DNA from: Amyelois transitella
Lineage: Eukaryota > Arthropoda > Insecta > Lepidoptera > Pyralidae
NCBI RefSeq assembly: GCF_032362555.1
Contig: NC_083516.1
Coordinates: 2,877,001 to 2,941,000, forward strand
Length of the DNA: 64,000 nucleotides
Direction: 5' to 3'
Shown one piece after another: positions 1-11,447 of the stretch. Each line of letters opens with the position of its first letter. The first letter of the stretch is position 1. The translations under genes were made by a program, and so were the position numbers. The notes beneath the pieces are model-generated. The model searched no databases. It was given only the letters and a program-made list of their open reading frames with translations, and was not told where the DNA came from.

Positions 1-100
1 CTGATTGGTTTCCTTTCGCCCAAAGGTGGACTGGAAGAGATTGCATTAGCAATAAGTCCGCCTTTGTATCACTCTGTCTCTTTTGTGCTGTTATAATTAA
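1..100 (+). repeat. Probable retroelement 3'-end fragment
   Basis: The stretch 'ggaagagattgcattagcaa' followed by a 'ccgcctttgta' block resembles the 3' ends of common lepidopteran non-LTR elements as I remember them. No other copy is recognised in this window, so the assignment rests on recall only. It lies in the intron upstream of the first visible exon. Confidence 0.3.
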
Positions 101-180
101 TTTTACTCGTATGGTTCAATCAAGTATTTTATGTATCTATGAGTACCTTTCTTACATGATATTAATATAATATGTTTCAG

Positions 181-1393
181 ACCAGAATGTCTAACAGTGG
201 AGGGTTCCGTGGCAAGAGTGATATCAAACTTCAAGCACGTTCTCGAGTTGCACATCATTGCAATCATGACCAACGCGATGGTCTACCAAGTACAGCAACT
301 GAGTTCATTGGTTAAATGTGGTATGTATCATCCAAAAACGACCTGGCAAAAGGTCAAGTCGAAAGTACCCGAAACCGCCGAGCTTGCATGAACAGAGTGC
401 CGATAAAAGTTTACAAGAATTGTAGCAAATGGCAAGATGTATTCTTTGCCTACAACACCGAGAAAGGTTCATGATTTTATGTATGTAGGTATGTATGTAT
501 GTATAATCTATAAAAATCGGAGTACACATGACAATAGAGTTGACATGCTGTACTTGAAACCTATGTTACCTCCTTAAAACTATAGGAATGATGCCTCACC
601 GGTGTCCAACACATGCATTTTTTTTTTTGCGCAGGAATACAACTATCAAAAATTTGAGACACAAATTTGATGATGCAAGAATAGATATCTGAATAAAATA
701 TCATTGTCTTTTACAGTACCCACACTCGTTGCGCAAAACAACAACTTGACGGGAGACACAGGTGCTGATTACAATTCAATACCAGGAGAGAATACTGAAA
801 TAAACGCACTTAACAAAAAAATTTACGAAAGAAGCTGTATCAAGACAGATGGAAAAGGGAAGAAAACGAATGAATGTGATACTCTATACATCAACGAAAA
901 TAATTGTATATTTCGAACACGTCCAAATAGAAGCGAATTGTGTTGCAATTCTTCATTTTCTCTATCAGGGCGCGGTTATGATGAAAATACTAAAATAATA
1001 TACAAACATAATGGAAAGGGTTGTATTATTCAAAATCCTGGAAGGAACTTTGTGTGCTGTTTTGCTTTTAATAAACTTCCTAAAATAATAAAACATAAAA
1101 ACAAAACTCGCAACAGTTTTCAGGAGAATGGCCAACTTAGTCTTCAAGTGCGTCCAGCCACTAAACCTAGAAGAACACCGCCAAAAAGACGCATTACTAA
1201 ACATGTAATAAGCTCCGAAGTCACTACTAATAATGCAGAGAATGGTGATTACGATTTAACGACTACAGATATGTATAATGGTGACTATGATGTAACCACT
1301 AAAGATTTGAATGGCGACTATGACATTACCACAGACATGGTCAATGGTGATGATGAAATGTCCAGACCCGCAAAGAAATTCAAAATTCGTTAA
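181..1393 (+). CDS. C-terminal two exons of an unrecognised Cys-containing protein with NGDYD repeats
   Basis: Two exons join in frame: 181-320 (acceptor tttcag, donor gtatgt, phase 1) and 717-1393 (acceptor ttttacag, stop TAA). The upstream part of the gene lies outside the window. The first exon encodes a hydrophobic stretch (FKHVLELHIIAIMTNAMVYQ) that could be a buried or membrane helix. The second carries a cysteine-rich segment with two CC pairs (ELCCNSS and FVCCF), a Lys/Arg-rich linker, and then four imperfect acidic repeats of the form NGDYDxTT, ending in the basic tail AKKFKIR. An AATAAA signal lies at 1433-1438. I do not recognise the family. The cysteines suggest an extracellular part, the basic C-terminus a nuclear signal; neither is established. 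The splice structure and continuous 271 visible codons make it very likely a real gene. Confidence 0.65.
345..510 (+). repeat. Diverged LINE 3'-end fragment (family L) with GTAT microsatellite
   Basis: This intronic piece matches, with mutations, the C-terminal coding and 3' tail of the LINE seen better at 19584-20037. It shares 'ccgccgagcttgcatga' and ends with repeated gtat units. It lies in the intron between the two exons of the first gene and is the most decayed copy in the window. Confidence 0.55.
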
Positions 1394-1432
1394 AAAATAA
1401 GAATTTTATAAGACCGTGCTACTGTATCGAGA

Positions 1433-1438
1433 AATAAA
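1433..1438 (+). terminator. Polyadenylation signal of the first gene
   Basis: AATAAA lies 40 bases after the TAA stop and is the first canonical signal downstream of it. Confidence 0.6.
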
Positions 1439-1514
1439 GTCAATTTAATTTTATGTTGAATTTTCTTTCTGTAGAATTTATTAATTTCCGGTTACCTGTG
1501 TATTTCGATTAAAA

Positions 1515-1785
1515 TCTATACTAATATAATAAAACTTAAAAGTTTGTTTGTTTGAACGCGCTAATCTCAGAAACTACTGGTTCGAATGGAAAAATTATTT
1601 TTGTGTTTAGTAGATCATTTATCGAGAAAGTCTTTAGGCTATTTATCATCACGCTGCAACTATTAGGAGCGAAGAAATAATGGAAAATATATAAAGAAAC
1701 GGGGAAAATTATTCCTCCTTGAGTACTTCAATGATTGCCCAAAATAACTATTCCACGCGGACGAAGTCGCAGGTACAGCTAGTTA
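1515..1785. repeat. Interspersed repeat, family R
   Basis: About 270 bases shared with 5695-5970 and, inverted, with 26447-26690. Shared blocks include 'gtttgtttgaacgcgctaat', 'actactggttcgaat' and an end with 'cgcggacgaagtcgc'. All three copies are diverged. The GGTTCGAAT block resembles a pol III B box, but I cannot decide between a SINE and a non-autonomous DNA element. The rest of 1394-3177 shows no gene. Confidence 0.65.
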
Positions 1786-2176
1786 AGATTATAAGAGTAT
1801 TTTTTATAAGTACCGTAAAAGTCATATTACAAAAATTCTTTTCTGGTTTACGTTTCGAAAGTGGTGCGAAACTATTAAATTGTATGCAAAGAATTAAATA
1901 GAAATAACACGCTACATAGATCCTCTTACATTTAGGTATCAGAGTTATGGGGGCCCACTGACCAAACGCAGAGTGTCTCTTTGTATTTATACCCGACTTT
2001 CACACTCCGAGTCTCGGCAATATTGGCCGCCAAAAACTTACCGCCGAAAGAAACCGAATTAAAACTCAAAAACGAAATGTCTGTTATCCTACTACACAAT
2101 AACACAAAAATAAATAGTGGACATACCGGTTCGCGATAACAAAAAGAAAATGTGTTCAAATGATAGGACAACTGCT

Positions 2177-2276
2177 CAAAAATATTTTCGCGCCATTCAA
2201 ATAATAGACTTACGCGCTATGGCTGCGCGATTCTGCACAGGTACATTGATGTAGCTTATAAAAGTGGTAATAACCA
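2177..2276 (+). repeat. Interspersed repeat, family M
   Basis: A block with 'ttcgcgccat' near one end and 'cttataaaagtggtaata' at the other. The same pair occurs at 17433-17538 and inverted at 8993-9090. The short 'tatggcgcgaaaatat' piece at about 6346 may be a further remnant. It looks like a short non-autonomous element. Confidence 0.5.
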
Positions 2277-2667
2277 AATGGATCCCGTTTGCTTCTTCAC
2301 GAGGACGTATCTAGTAACTATGACAAAAGCAATAGACCCTTTACGACTGTCATCAACTGAAGTCCAAATTTTAACAATCAAGAAATTTTCTTATCACATA
2401 GGGTTCAGCATATCTTACCTGTCGCCTAAAAGACGAATCCAGCTGCTGAAGCACGGTACGCGCGACGCCATTTTTATCGCGCAAAAAGCTATCGTTTTTT
2501 CACATCATAACAATAAGCGAAACAGCTATTGTTTTTGTTTAGCTTAGAAATCCACAGTCTTCGGCTACCTTCCTCTGAACGAAGCGTGATGCATGTTATA
2601 AAAATTTATTGTAACTTTGTCTTTGTGTAACTTTGTCTTTTTCGATATCCAGAATGAAGAGATGAAT

Positions 2668-2805
2668 ATAACCGCCGAGCTTGCATGAAAATATGTAGTT
2701 ATGAATGTGTATGAAGCGAAGGAAGTATGCAGAAATCGTGGCAAGTGGAAAGAGGTAGTCTCTGCCTACCCCTCCGGGAAAGAGGCGTAATTTTATGTAT
2801 GTAAG
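2668..2805 (+). repeat. LINE 3'-end fragment (family L)
   Basis: 5'-truncated copy of the LINE tail. It carries the codons for the family's C-terminal motif WKEVVSAYPSGKEA, a stop, and the tail 'attttatgtatgta'. It lies between the first gene and the TULIP-like gene. Confidence 0.75.
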
Positions 2806-3177
2806 AGATTAATTGATCCTATTTCAAGATTCGAGGGGCCACTTTAGGATTAGTTTCTTTAAAATGTAGTGTAACGACCAAGGTAAATCTAGCATAGCTA
2901 TCGCTTGCATCATGCAGTAAATCTCACATCCAGTGTCATGAAAAAGGACGATGACAACTTGGCATTCCCTATTGTCATAGTCAATGTCAAACACATACAA
3001 ATCTGTCAAATCGTGTCAAATTAAGTAATCAAATGTCAAATCGTATTTAATTTTTTTTGTACATACTTACCTACTTAATTTCAATTCAATATGTTTTGGT
3101 ATTTGTAGAATAAAACATTAATTTCACCTTATCAATTACGCTGACTCAAAAGTTCTAGTTGGAATGTATTTATCGAA

Positions 3178-6100
3178 ATGACCAAGGAGAACAGTATTGA
3201 TATCGAACAAGAATTGGATAATCTTTTGACGACAGTCCAGCCTAATCTTCAAGATGTTATTAAAAGGGTATGTTTAGGTTTACTCTTAAATTAAATAAGT
3301 GATAACTTGGCCCTATGGCTCCCCCGCAAAAAATCTCTGAAGTGTCTCGGGTCGACTCATCGCAATTACATACAATATACCTTATTTTTTCTTAATGCTT
3401 AAAAATTCATAAATCTTTTTTTCCTAAATATATAACTTCTACTTTAACTGCTAAAGTTTGAACCAAACAACCCTTACTGAAGTTGATATACATAAAAACC
3501 ATTTTTTTTTCTCTAAAGTTGGTATACTAATTTAACATAAATTAGACAGTAAAAGTCCAGTAGTGAGTTGATAATCATCTTATTTTCAGAGTTTTACCAA
3601 TGTCATACTACAACAATCAAAAAATGGTGAACAGAATAAACGGGACACCTTGGAAGACACATCATATTTTGCCAAAAATACCCAAGTGTAAGTTAGAAGT
3701 GAACATTCCAGTTATTCGTATATACCTATATATTAAAAAGATTTTTTTATTTAATATTTGGGACCCTGCAAGGGATAAAGATGTGATTATATGTGTGTAT
3801 TATACATACCTACTGGTTTAGTTAACTTTTAATTTGCATCTTAAATCATACATAATATTGTGTTAGTAGTACAATATAAGTTTGTACTTTTTATTATTCT
3901 CTATCATTTAAATATAATATAACACATCTAGATATATGTTTAAATTACTATGCAAAAGCCTAATCGCAAGGGTCTTATAAATTTTTTTTTAAAGTGTACC
4001 ACAATAATTTACTGGCAGTGGGACAGCGTCTTTCAATATTTATGCCAATTTATAAAACATTTCTTTGTATTTTTTTATCTCATTTAAATTTGTAATGGTT
4101 AATTATTTTCTAATTGCGTATTAAACATCAATCATGATAATGTTTTTGCCTAATAATTTCATTATTCTAAAAGATTACCTAGGACTTCACTAAACTTCTA
4201 CAGTGTGTTTGACATAAAAATGTTTCTTTTCATTACCTATTTATTTACTGTACCATATAACAGGTAACAAAAATTAGGTTCTGATGATCATATTAATAAT
4301 ATTAGTAATTATATTAGATCAATGTTTGATATTACTGTCCGCCACACTAATATTATAAAATTCATTATTTTCTATGCAAATTGGTAAATGTGAAATCACT
4401 TTTGAGCACCATGTGATTTATTTCTATGTTTCAGAAACCTCACAAGACTGGAGCTAGTCAAGCCACCAACATTCCACGTTCAGAGCCTCTCCCTGGACCT
4501 CAAGTCGATGGGGCTCAAACTAACATGTTCCTTAGGAGAGGTCAGCGTCAGAGGTCTATACAGTGCGTTCAATGAGAACTTGTATAACCTCATACCTGTG
4601 ATGTCGGAGGGCCATGTTTTGTAAGTAAACATCAAGTTTTGATACTTTTTTAGCCTGTCCTACTACTTGAGCATAAGCCTGTTTGTTCCAATAAACTATA
4701 TTCAGAACAATTGGAAAGACACTTATGAGAGAAAGAGCGAGTCATTTAAGAATGCTTTTGCGAATAAAGCTTTATTACCCTTGTAGCTTGAAAGCCCTAT
4801 GGGACAGGATCAGCAATTTCTACTATTGCATATTGCCACAAAAACAGTTGCAAAAAATTCATATTATCTCTAAATCCAAATGATTGTGCTTCAAAATTTA
4901 ATAAAATCAATTTACTGACAGGTCTCCCTTTGGATTTATTGGTAAGAAGTAATATTTGAAAACAAATATTAAGTACTGAAGCCAATGAATGCTTGAATTA
5001 TTTGATTCAATAATGTCTTTCAGATTTAATTTACTTCTTGGTACACCTTTTAAATACTGGTCACTCTACTATAACAAGGTAATGTGTATCTAAAATCATG
5101 GACATTTGATCCTTTTTGTGCGTCAGGTTAATTCGAGAATGGCGCATTCAAGATAAAAAAAGTTCTATCTGAATATTTTAATTTTTATAGATTATTTGAC
5201 TTTGTACAAAATAATTAATGTTTATAATATATTCAAAGAAGCTATTCCAGCGTGTATTTTTACAATTATCGCACTACTAAATTCCCAATTTTTAAGGGCT
5301 TTCACGACAATTTATTGTTAAAAGTAGTTTACTTTTAACAAATAATTGCTTACTCTTGCTTCTATATAGAATAGAATAGATTTATTTTCAAAATTGGATA
5401 AGAGGTATCACTTATTGACGTCACATCACTAAAATCTAATTATAGGATATCTCTGTCAAACATGACCGCTGACGTGGAAGTGGGCCTCGTGCTGAAAGAC
5501 GACGCATACTCCTTCATCAACCCTGGGATACAATTTGTACATGATGAAGTACTTGTCAAGGTAGAGTTGTGTGCACTCATTGTAGGTAAATTATGTTTTC
5601 CGATAACTCAATGTAACCCCGTAACCGCGGGAATTTCGGAAAATCTTCAAAACAATTCAAATTCAATAATATTATTCATTATTATGAGACATTGCAATAT
5701 CTATACTATTATTATAAAGCTGAAGAGTTTGTTTGTTTGAACGCGCTAATCTCAGGAACTACTGGTTCGAATTGAAAAATTATTTTTGTGTTGAATAGAA
5801 CATTTATCGAGGAAGGCTTTAGGCTATATAAAATCACGCTTCAACTATTAAGAAATAATGGAAAATGTGAAAAAAAACGGGGAACATTATTCATCCTTGC
5901 GGGCTTCAATGATGCCACGATGAAAAATCTATTCCACGCGGACGGAGTCGCGGGCACAGCTAGTCAATTAATAACTGTCATATCTTTTTGTTTCACAACA
6001 TTGGTTGACGTCAAATAAATTATTTAAAACTAAGTTTACTGCCGCTTCCAAAGCGTCTGTGCAGAAGAAGCGGTAACAAACACTGCAGCATTTTCTTCAA

Positions 6101-9100
6101 TAACGTCAACATCACAATTATCCAAACTATGAATAGAAATATGGATGAGAGAATACTTTGTTATGATTAATTGATTTGTACGAAATTTTAACAATAAAAA
6201 ATTATAATGCAGGCCTAAACCACATAAAGAACCTACATGTCAAATTTCAAACTCTTGATGTAAATGCCTTTCAGCATTTATCATTATCCAAAACAGTTTT
6301 ATAGGTTATACCGATGTACCTGCGCCGGAGTCTATCTTATATTTGTATGGCGCGAAAATATAACTACAAATGTTATTCTCCGTTTCAGTTGTCATGGCCG
6401 TCACCGCAAAGAGGTGGAGGATACGAGTTCGCCACCACCGAGCAGTTAGCTAAACATATCGGTAAGTCTCTTATTGCTATACAAGCGGCCCGCCCCGGCT
6501 TTGCACGGATAACATTTATAGATTTAAACCTTTCTCAGTCCGGATTTTGTAGGACCTAATTAAAATGTTGGAAAGAGGGTTTTATGCCCCCGTAGCATGG
6601 CACGCGCTATAAAAACGGCATCGCGCGTGTCATGCTACGGGAAAAGAAAACCCATTTACCATCATTTTAAACAGGTGCAAAATCCGTCCACAACTTTCCG
6701 ACATTAGCGCATACATACAGACTTACAAATTATAGGGAACCTTATAATATGTAGTGATAGTGACTGCCCGCATGGAATGCAAGTTGCATGTATCTGCGTA
6801 TTCCAATAGAATAGATGACACAGTTACTGTGCAAAGAACTACTGATAAGCAGCAATTATGAAATACTTAGACACAGCCTATCAGTTGTGCAATAAGTGAC
6901 AATTGAAAGTGAAACTTGAACTACTTAAAGCGAAGGCCGGTTTCATTGCGCAAAATGTTCTGCAAAGTATTTTTGTTATAACTACATTTTTACATAGATT
7001 CCATGCCATTTCTTTATAATACCTATAATCTAATAATAGAATTTTCTCTTTATTTCCCAAAAAATTGTGAAAGTGATGTCTCAAATTAGTGACAAAGTTG
7101 TAAAAAGGGTCACCGAGGTCAGAATCGGAATCACATTTTTGGACTTGCAAATCTTGGATTGGACCTTTCCAATACTAGATTATGATCAGACGCCAGAAAG
7201 AGAGGAAATAACGCCAGGATGATGATGACGCTGCGTGTAAAACATATTCCTCATTTGCTATAGGTTAATGTATTTGTTACGTTTCGTTAACGTTACGTTC
7301 GTTAAAGATTCGATTAACGTTATGCGTAATTTAACATTCTTCTTTCTCCTGGCGCCTGGAGCTGAGGATATAACCGGGACTAACCCAGGAGAGGAGCACA
7401 GGTTGCGCATTTACAAAATGCAAAATAATCATTATTCAAAGAAAACCTCTTATCTGAGTCAATATAATAATATACAACCTGTAACACACTGGCCAAAAAA
7501 TTTAACATATAAATCGTTCCTGAAAAAAAAAATTTTTGTCTATGTTCAGATGACCTGCCGCTAACAGCAGCTATATCGTTACCTCTGTACGCGCTGTTGA
7601 GAGAGAAATTGGAAAGTCATCTGAAGGTGGTACTGAGGCAGGCCACCAGTGTGTCCGACGTCATGTGTTCAAACCCCAGCCTTTTAGAAGCTTATAGGTA
7701 AGAAAACATATTTTTCTTTTGACTTTAAAAAAAGAAGGTTTTCAATTCGTCCATATTTTTTTTATATTATATACCGCATATCTCCGGTATTTGTTATCCG
7801 ATTTTAAAAATATTTTTTTTTCATTTAAAGGAGCAATGTGTTCGATTGGTCCCATAGAAATTTGGTTGAGGTCAGGTCATAAATCAAAAATCATTTATTT
7901 TAGGTACCACTATTCGCCTGGGTACGACGTATTGTCAATTTAATTTTTAATTAAGTATTTCTAGATTTTTAGTGTTCTTTTTTTGAAGTCGATAAAATTT
8001 TTTTTTAATCTGAATTTATTGTTCAATTGCCCGCTTCTCGTCCTCGGGGTAGTTCCCGGATCAATTCATAAAGGAATCATTGGTATTAAATATGTATATA
8101 ACTTTCTTTCAGTTCAATGGTAGAATGTTTGGCTCAGAACGGCAACAAAATAATAGACATGGTGCTCATCAACATGCGAAGAACTCTGCTGCAGAACTGT
8201 CGTGAGGTGCTCGAAATGCCGCCTCTACATGCCACTTTTATGCATAAGGTATTCTATTCCTCTCCCTTTCACTTTCTCCTGCTCTCCTCTAATGTGTTCC
8301 ATTCACAAGTCAGTCTCTCTCTCTCTCATCTGTGCGTGTTCCTTGTTGCACCTTCCACAGAATTGTTTCGAGGCCCGGGGTTCGCCTTTCGACTTTTTTC
8401 TCTCCACTTGGTCGGGTTTTCGGCGTCCTCGGATTTCAGTCCATGGGGTCGGGTATCATCTTGATCTTGGTCTTGTCAATGGTGGTTCCGCCCGCGTTAA
8501 AAGAAAATTCTCTTCACTCTTTATAACCATGTAAGGAACTGACACCAAATTTAAAATCTCAAGGCTCTAGGTCTAGATGCACTGAACATTGTAATGTCAG
8601 TCAGTCAGTCTTTTTCCACTTTTAGCGCAGGTTGCATCCTCACCACTCTGGAGAGGAGCCCGGGGTCTTTGACCATGGATCCTGGATTGGGTGAGCCAGG
8701 TTTTTACACGAAGCGACTCCCATCTGACCTAAGCAACCTCGCGATGTTTTCCCTCCCCGAAGAGCATCGGTTAGCACTCAAACTAATGTTCATAACCATA
8801 ATGTTCTTTCCAGATAGGATCGATATCATTCGTAGGCAAATTTGAGACGGACACGGGATGGGTGAAGAACTTGTCGACTGTGAACAGGATCAGTGACGTC
8901 AGCGTGAGCACCTCAGACCCCATGAAGAGCAGTTTCCGCGCCACGCTCAGGATAAAGGACCTTCAGGTGAGGACAACGATAGAACCTATCTACAATATTA
9001 CCACTTTTGTAAGTTACGCCTGAAGAAGTCGTAATTTTTGTATGGCGCGAAAATATTTGGGCGATTGAGCCTATCAGAGCACGCCATTTGCTATTGCCAC

Positions 9101-11319
9101 CCGCGTACTGAACTGCTCGCTATTGGGTTTTAGGTTTAATGTACATGTAATAAAGTTGTTTTTTTATTCGGTTTGATTCGGCGGTAAGTCACGGTATTCT
9201 GCGCCGTCGATTATTACCGATGCGATTTATAAAATTGGAATTGGTAGTACTGTACTATCCCTATACGAGCATTCCCGTGAATAACCGCCCCACGCCCTAG
9301 TAGAATAAAGTGTGTTACAGTTTGTATGACACTTCCCTGTTCTGAATCATTCTGATGTTCTGATGGGGTTAAAAGTCAACATCGGGTCCTGACATTTACT
9401 GACGTGGCCACGTTTGAGGGCTGGTTTCTTCAACCCACTCTGAGGGTGGGCCACAGCCCACTGATGTAATGTTGACTGTTTAGGTGGGCTACGACTACCG
9501 CATCAAGGCGATGGGCGTGTCGTGCGGTGGGCGGCTGGTGGTCACGTTTGTGGGCTGTCTTCATCTCACTCTGAGGGTGGGCCACAGCCCACTGATGTAA
9601 TGTTGACTGTTTAGGTGGGCTACGACGAATACCGCATCAAGGCCATGGGCGTGTCGTGCGGTGGGCGGCTGGTGGCCACGTTTGTGGGCTGTCTTCATCT
9701 CTCTCTCAGGGTGGGCCACAGCCCACTGATGCAATGTTGACTGTTTAGGTGGGCTACGACGACTACCGCATCAAGGCGATGGGCGTGTCGTGCGGTGGGC
9801 GGCTGGTGGCCACGTTTGTGATCTATTTTCTTCATCTCACTCTGAGGGTGGGCCAAAGCCCACTGATGTAATGTTGACTGTTTAGGTGGGTTACGACGAC
9901 TACCGCATCAAGGCGATGGGTGTGTCGTGCGGTGGGCGGCTGGTGGTCATGTTTGTGGGCTGTCTTCATCTCACTCTGAGGGTGGGCCACAGCCCACTAA
10001 TGTAATGTTGACTGTTTAGGTGGGCTACGACGACTACCGCATCAAGGCGATGGGCGTGTCGTGCGGTGGGCGGCTGGTGGCCACGTTTGTGGGCTGTCTT
10101 CATCTCACTCTGAGGGTGGGCCACAGCCCACTGATGTAATGTTGACTGTTTAGGTGGGCTACGACGACTACCGCATCAAGGCGATGGGCGTGTCGTGCGG
10201 TGGGCGGCTGGTGGCCACACTGGTGGGCTGCTCGCTACATCTGGCGATGAGCGTGGGCCTGGCGCGGTGGGAACCCTACGCGCAGCTCACTGACCTACGG
10301 ATAGACAGGATGGGGTGAGCATTTATATGGTTGAATTTGACCTCCTAGTGTTGTTGACTTTTTCAGCAGTGTCGCCAGTGTTTTTTATTATAGTATTTTA
10401 CTGAGCGTTGGTGGTCGAATAGTTAAGGCACCGGTTCGAATCACACCGCGGTCATGTACCAATGACTTTTTTTGAGTTACATTAGTTTGAATACTAATAT
10501 AACCTACGCTTACGGTAAGGGAAAACAACGTGAAGAATCCTGCACATTAAGGCAACGGATGTATAACCGTGATCGATCCAATACGGGTTGCAAAGGTCAG
10601 ATGGGAGTCACTTCGTGTAAAAAACTGACTCACCCACTGCAAGATCCATGGTCAAGGGCTTACCCCGAGCTTCTCCAGAACGGTGAGGATGCAACTGGAA
10701 CTAAAGCCAGAAGAAGAAGTTATCATCATATTATATATTTCTAGTTCAGATATTGTATTAATTAATTAGTTTCTTCCGGCGTCAAAAAAAAGTATTAAGG
10801 AATCATCTTTTATATTTATTTCGCTTCATGATTCTTCTTATATATCGCAACTTCGGTGCAATAAAGTCACAACAACTCTTTTTTAAATTTTACAGGAGAA
10901 GACTTTTATTTTATTTTTTCTCATGTATTTGTTCATTTCTGGATTACTATTTATAGTAGGTTTAACATCAGTGCAATATTAATTGTTTACTTTCGCAAAT
11001 GTTTTTTTTTCCCCAAGTAAAGGTATGATTCAAAAACAATTTGGCAAACTTAGTTCGTTTTTGCAATTTTGGCTATCTGTGACTTTGTTTCACCCAAGGA
11101 GCGATATATTAAGAAGACAATAACGTTCCGCACAGCGCCATGGACCTCCACGTGACGGGGCTGGGCCCGCTGAGCGGCGCGGCGCCGCTGGCGGCCGCGT
11201 GGCTGCGCGGCGCCGCGCTGGCCGCCGCCGCGCCCGCCGCCGCCTCACAGCTACAGCACGAGGCGCGCATCGCTTTACAGGAGTTGCCGCTGTGGGACAT
11301 ACTGCACGCCAAGCAGTGA
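3178..11319 (+). CDS. Double-domain TULIP protein, group-7-allergen-like/JHBP-like
   Basis: Eleven exons join without a frame break: 3178-3267, 3590-3687, 4435-4620, 5446-5585, 6213-6259, 6389-6461, 7550-7697, 8113-8248, 8814-8966, 10154-10314 and 11136-11319 (1416 nt, 471 residues). An in-frame TGA at 3142-3144 precedes the ATG, so this start is the first available. Each half has a helix followed by amphipathic beta strands, as in TULIP-fold lipid binders. The C-terminal half (about 262-445), with VGYDDYRIKAMGVSCGG, DLRIDRMG and DLHVTGLGPLSG, recalls the arthropod group 7 allergen family; this is recognition from memory. Family members are usually secreted and about 200-250 residues long, whereas this one is about twice as long and shows no signal peptide. 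Its substrate is probably a lipid or hydrophobic ligand (inference). Exon 4 ends at 5585, not at the earlier gtagag, because only that choice keeps the next exon open. The C-terminus is Ala-rich and GC-rich. Confidence 0.8.
3755..3810 (+). repeat. SINE family B tail fragment
   Basis: The block 'gggaccctgcaagggataaa' followed by 'gatgtgattatatgt' matches the 3' part of the SINE at 30378-30590. Only the tail is present. It sits in intron 2 of the TULIP-like gene. Confidence 0.5.
5695..5970. repeat. Interspersed repeat, family R
   Basis: Second copy of the repeat at 1515-1785, in the same orientation and well preserved over the whole length. It lies in the intron after exon 4 of the TULIP-like gene. 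Short open frames inside it are not genes. Confidence 0.7.
6535..6695. mobile_element. Foldback MITE-like palindrome
   Basis: Two arms of about 75 bases (6535-6608 and 6622-6695) are reverse complements with mismatches and small gaps, separated by about 13 bases. The inner arms contain 'cccgtagcatg' and its complement plus 'cacgcgcg'; the outer arms contain 'ggattttg' and 'caaaatcc'. The structure fits a foldback-type MITE. It lies in the intron after exon 6 of the TULIP-like gene. Confidence 0.65.
7735..7925. repeat. Possible lepidopteran interspersed repeat
   Basis: The run beginning 'gaaggttttcaattcgtcca' resembles a repeat I know from many lepidopteran genomes. No second copy is recognised in this window, so confidence is low. 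It lies in the intron after exon 7 of the TULIP-like gene. Confidence 0.3.
8630..8735 (-). repeat. SINE family A fragment
   Basis: Reverse complement of part of the SINE at 10396-10735, sharing 'ccatggatc', 'ggtgagcc' and 'cgactcccatctgacc'. It sits just upstream of exon 9 of the TULIP-like gene. Confidence 0.6.
8993..9090 (-). repeat. Interspersed repeat, family M
   Basis: Inverted copy of the family M element: 'attaccacttttgtaagtta' at one end and 'tatggcgcgaaaatattt' at the other. It lies in the intron before the tandem array. Confidence 0.5.
9413..10219 (+). repeat. Six-copy tandem array of splice acceptor plus partial exon
   Basis: A unit of about 134 bases repeats six times. Each unit has intron sequence ending 'gttgactgtttag', followed by about 66 bases of exon coding for VGYDDYRIKAMGVSCGG and RLVAT. 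Acceptor-exon boundaries fall at 9484, 9615, 9749, 9886, 10020 and 10154 (spacings 131, 134, 137, 134, 134). Only the last copy continues into the full exon with donor gtgagc at 10315. In copies 1 to 5 the reading frame runs on and reaches a TAA (in 'gatgtaatg' or its variants), with no good donor. Copy 1 lacks one GAC codon, copy 2 has GAA in place of that GAC, and copy 3 has 'gatgcaatg' in place of 'gatgtaatg'. High identity between copies points to a recent expansion or ongoing homogenisation. Confidence 0.95.
10396..10735 (+). mobile_element. tRNA-related SINE (family A)
   Basis: The head carries a tRNA-like region with 'gtggtcgaatagttaaggc' and a B-box-like 'ggttcgaatc'. The body holds 'ggtcagatgggagtc' and 'gccagaagaagaag'. 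Partial copies occur at 8630-8735 (inverted), 30640-30870 and 32200-32270. It lies in the last intron of the TULIP-like gene. Confidence 0.7.
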
Positions 11320-11330
11320 TACCCATAGAA

Positions 11331-11447
11331 TATAGCTTAATTGAGAGTATGCAGAGATCGTGGCAAGTGGAAAGAGGTAGTCTCTGCCTACCCCTCCGGG
11401 AAAGAGGCGTGATTTTATGTATGTTATGTATGTATGTATAGCTTAAT
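11331..11447 (+). mobile_element. 5'-truncated LINE tail (family L) with 11-bp target duplication
   Basis: A family L tail of about 95 bases, from 'gagtatgcagagatcgtggc' to repeated gtat units, is flanked by the direct repeat TATAGCTTAAT at 11331-11341 and 11437-11447. It inserted 12 bases after the stop codon of the TULIP-like gene, so it very likely forms part of that gene's 3' UTR. Confidence 0.8.

Noticed and set aside
6213-6259. Pseudo-exon with a stop at its second codon
   Set aside because: The stop appears only if exon 4 is ended at 5560. Ending it at 5585 (donor gtaaat) restores a continuous frame, so the exon is real and the early donor was rejected.
9413-10153. Five additional coding exons in the tandem array
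   Set aside because: Each lacks a good donor and runs into a stop; only the sixth copy completes the exon in frame. They are treated as decoy copies.
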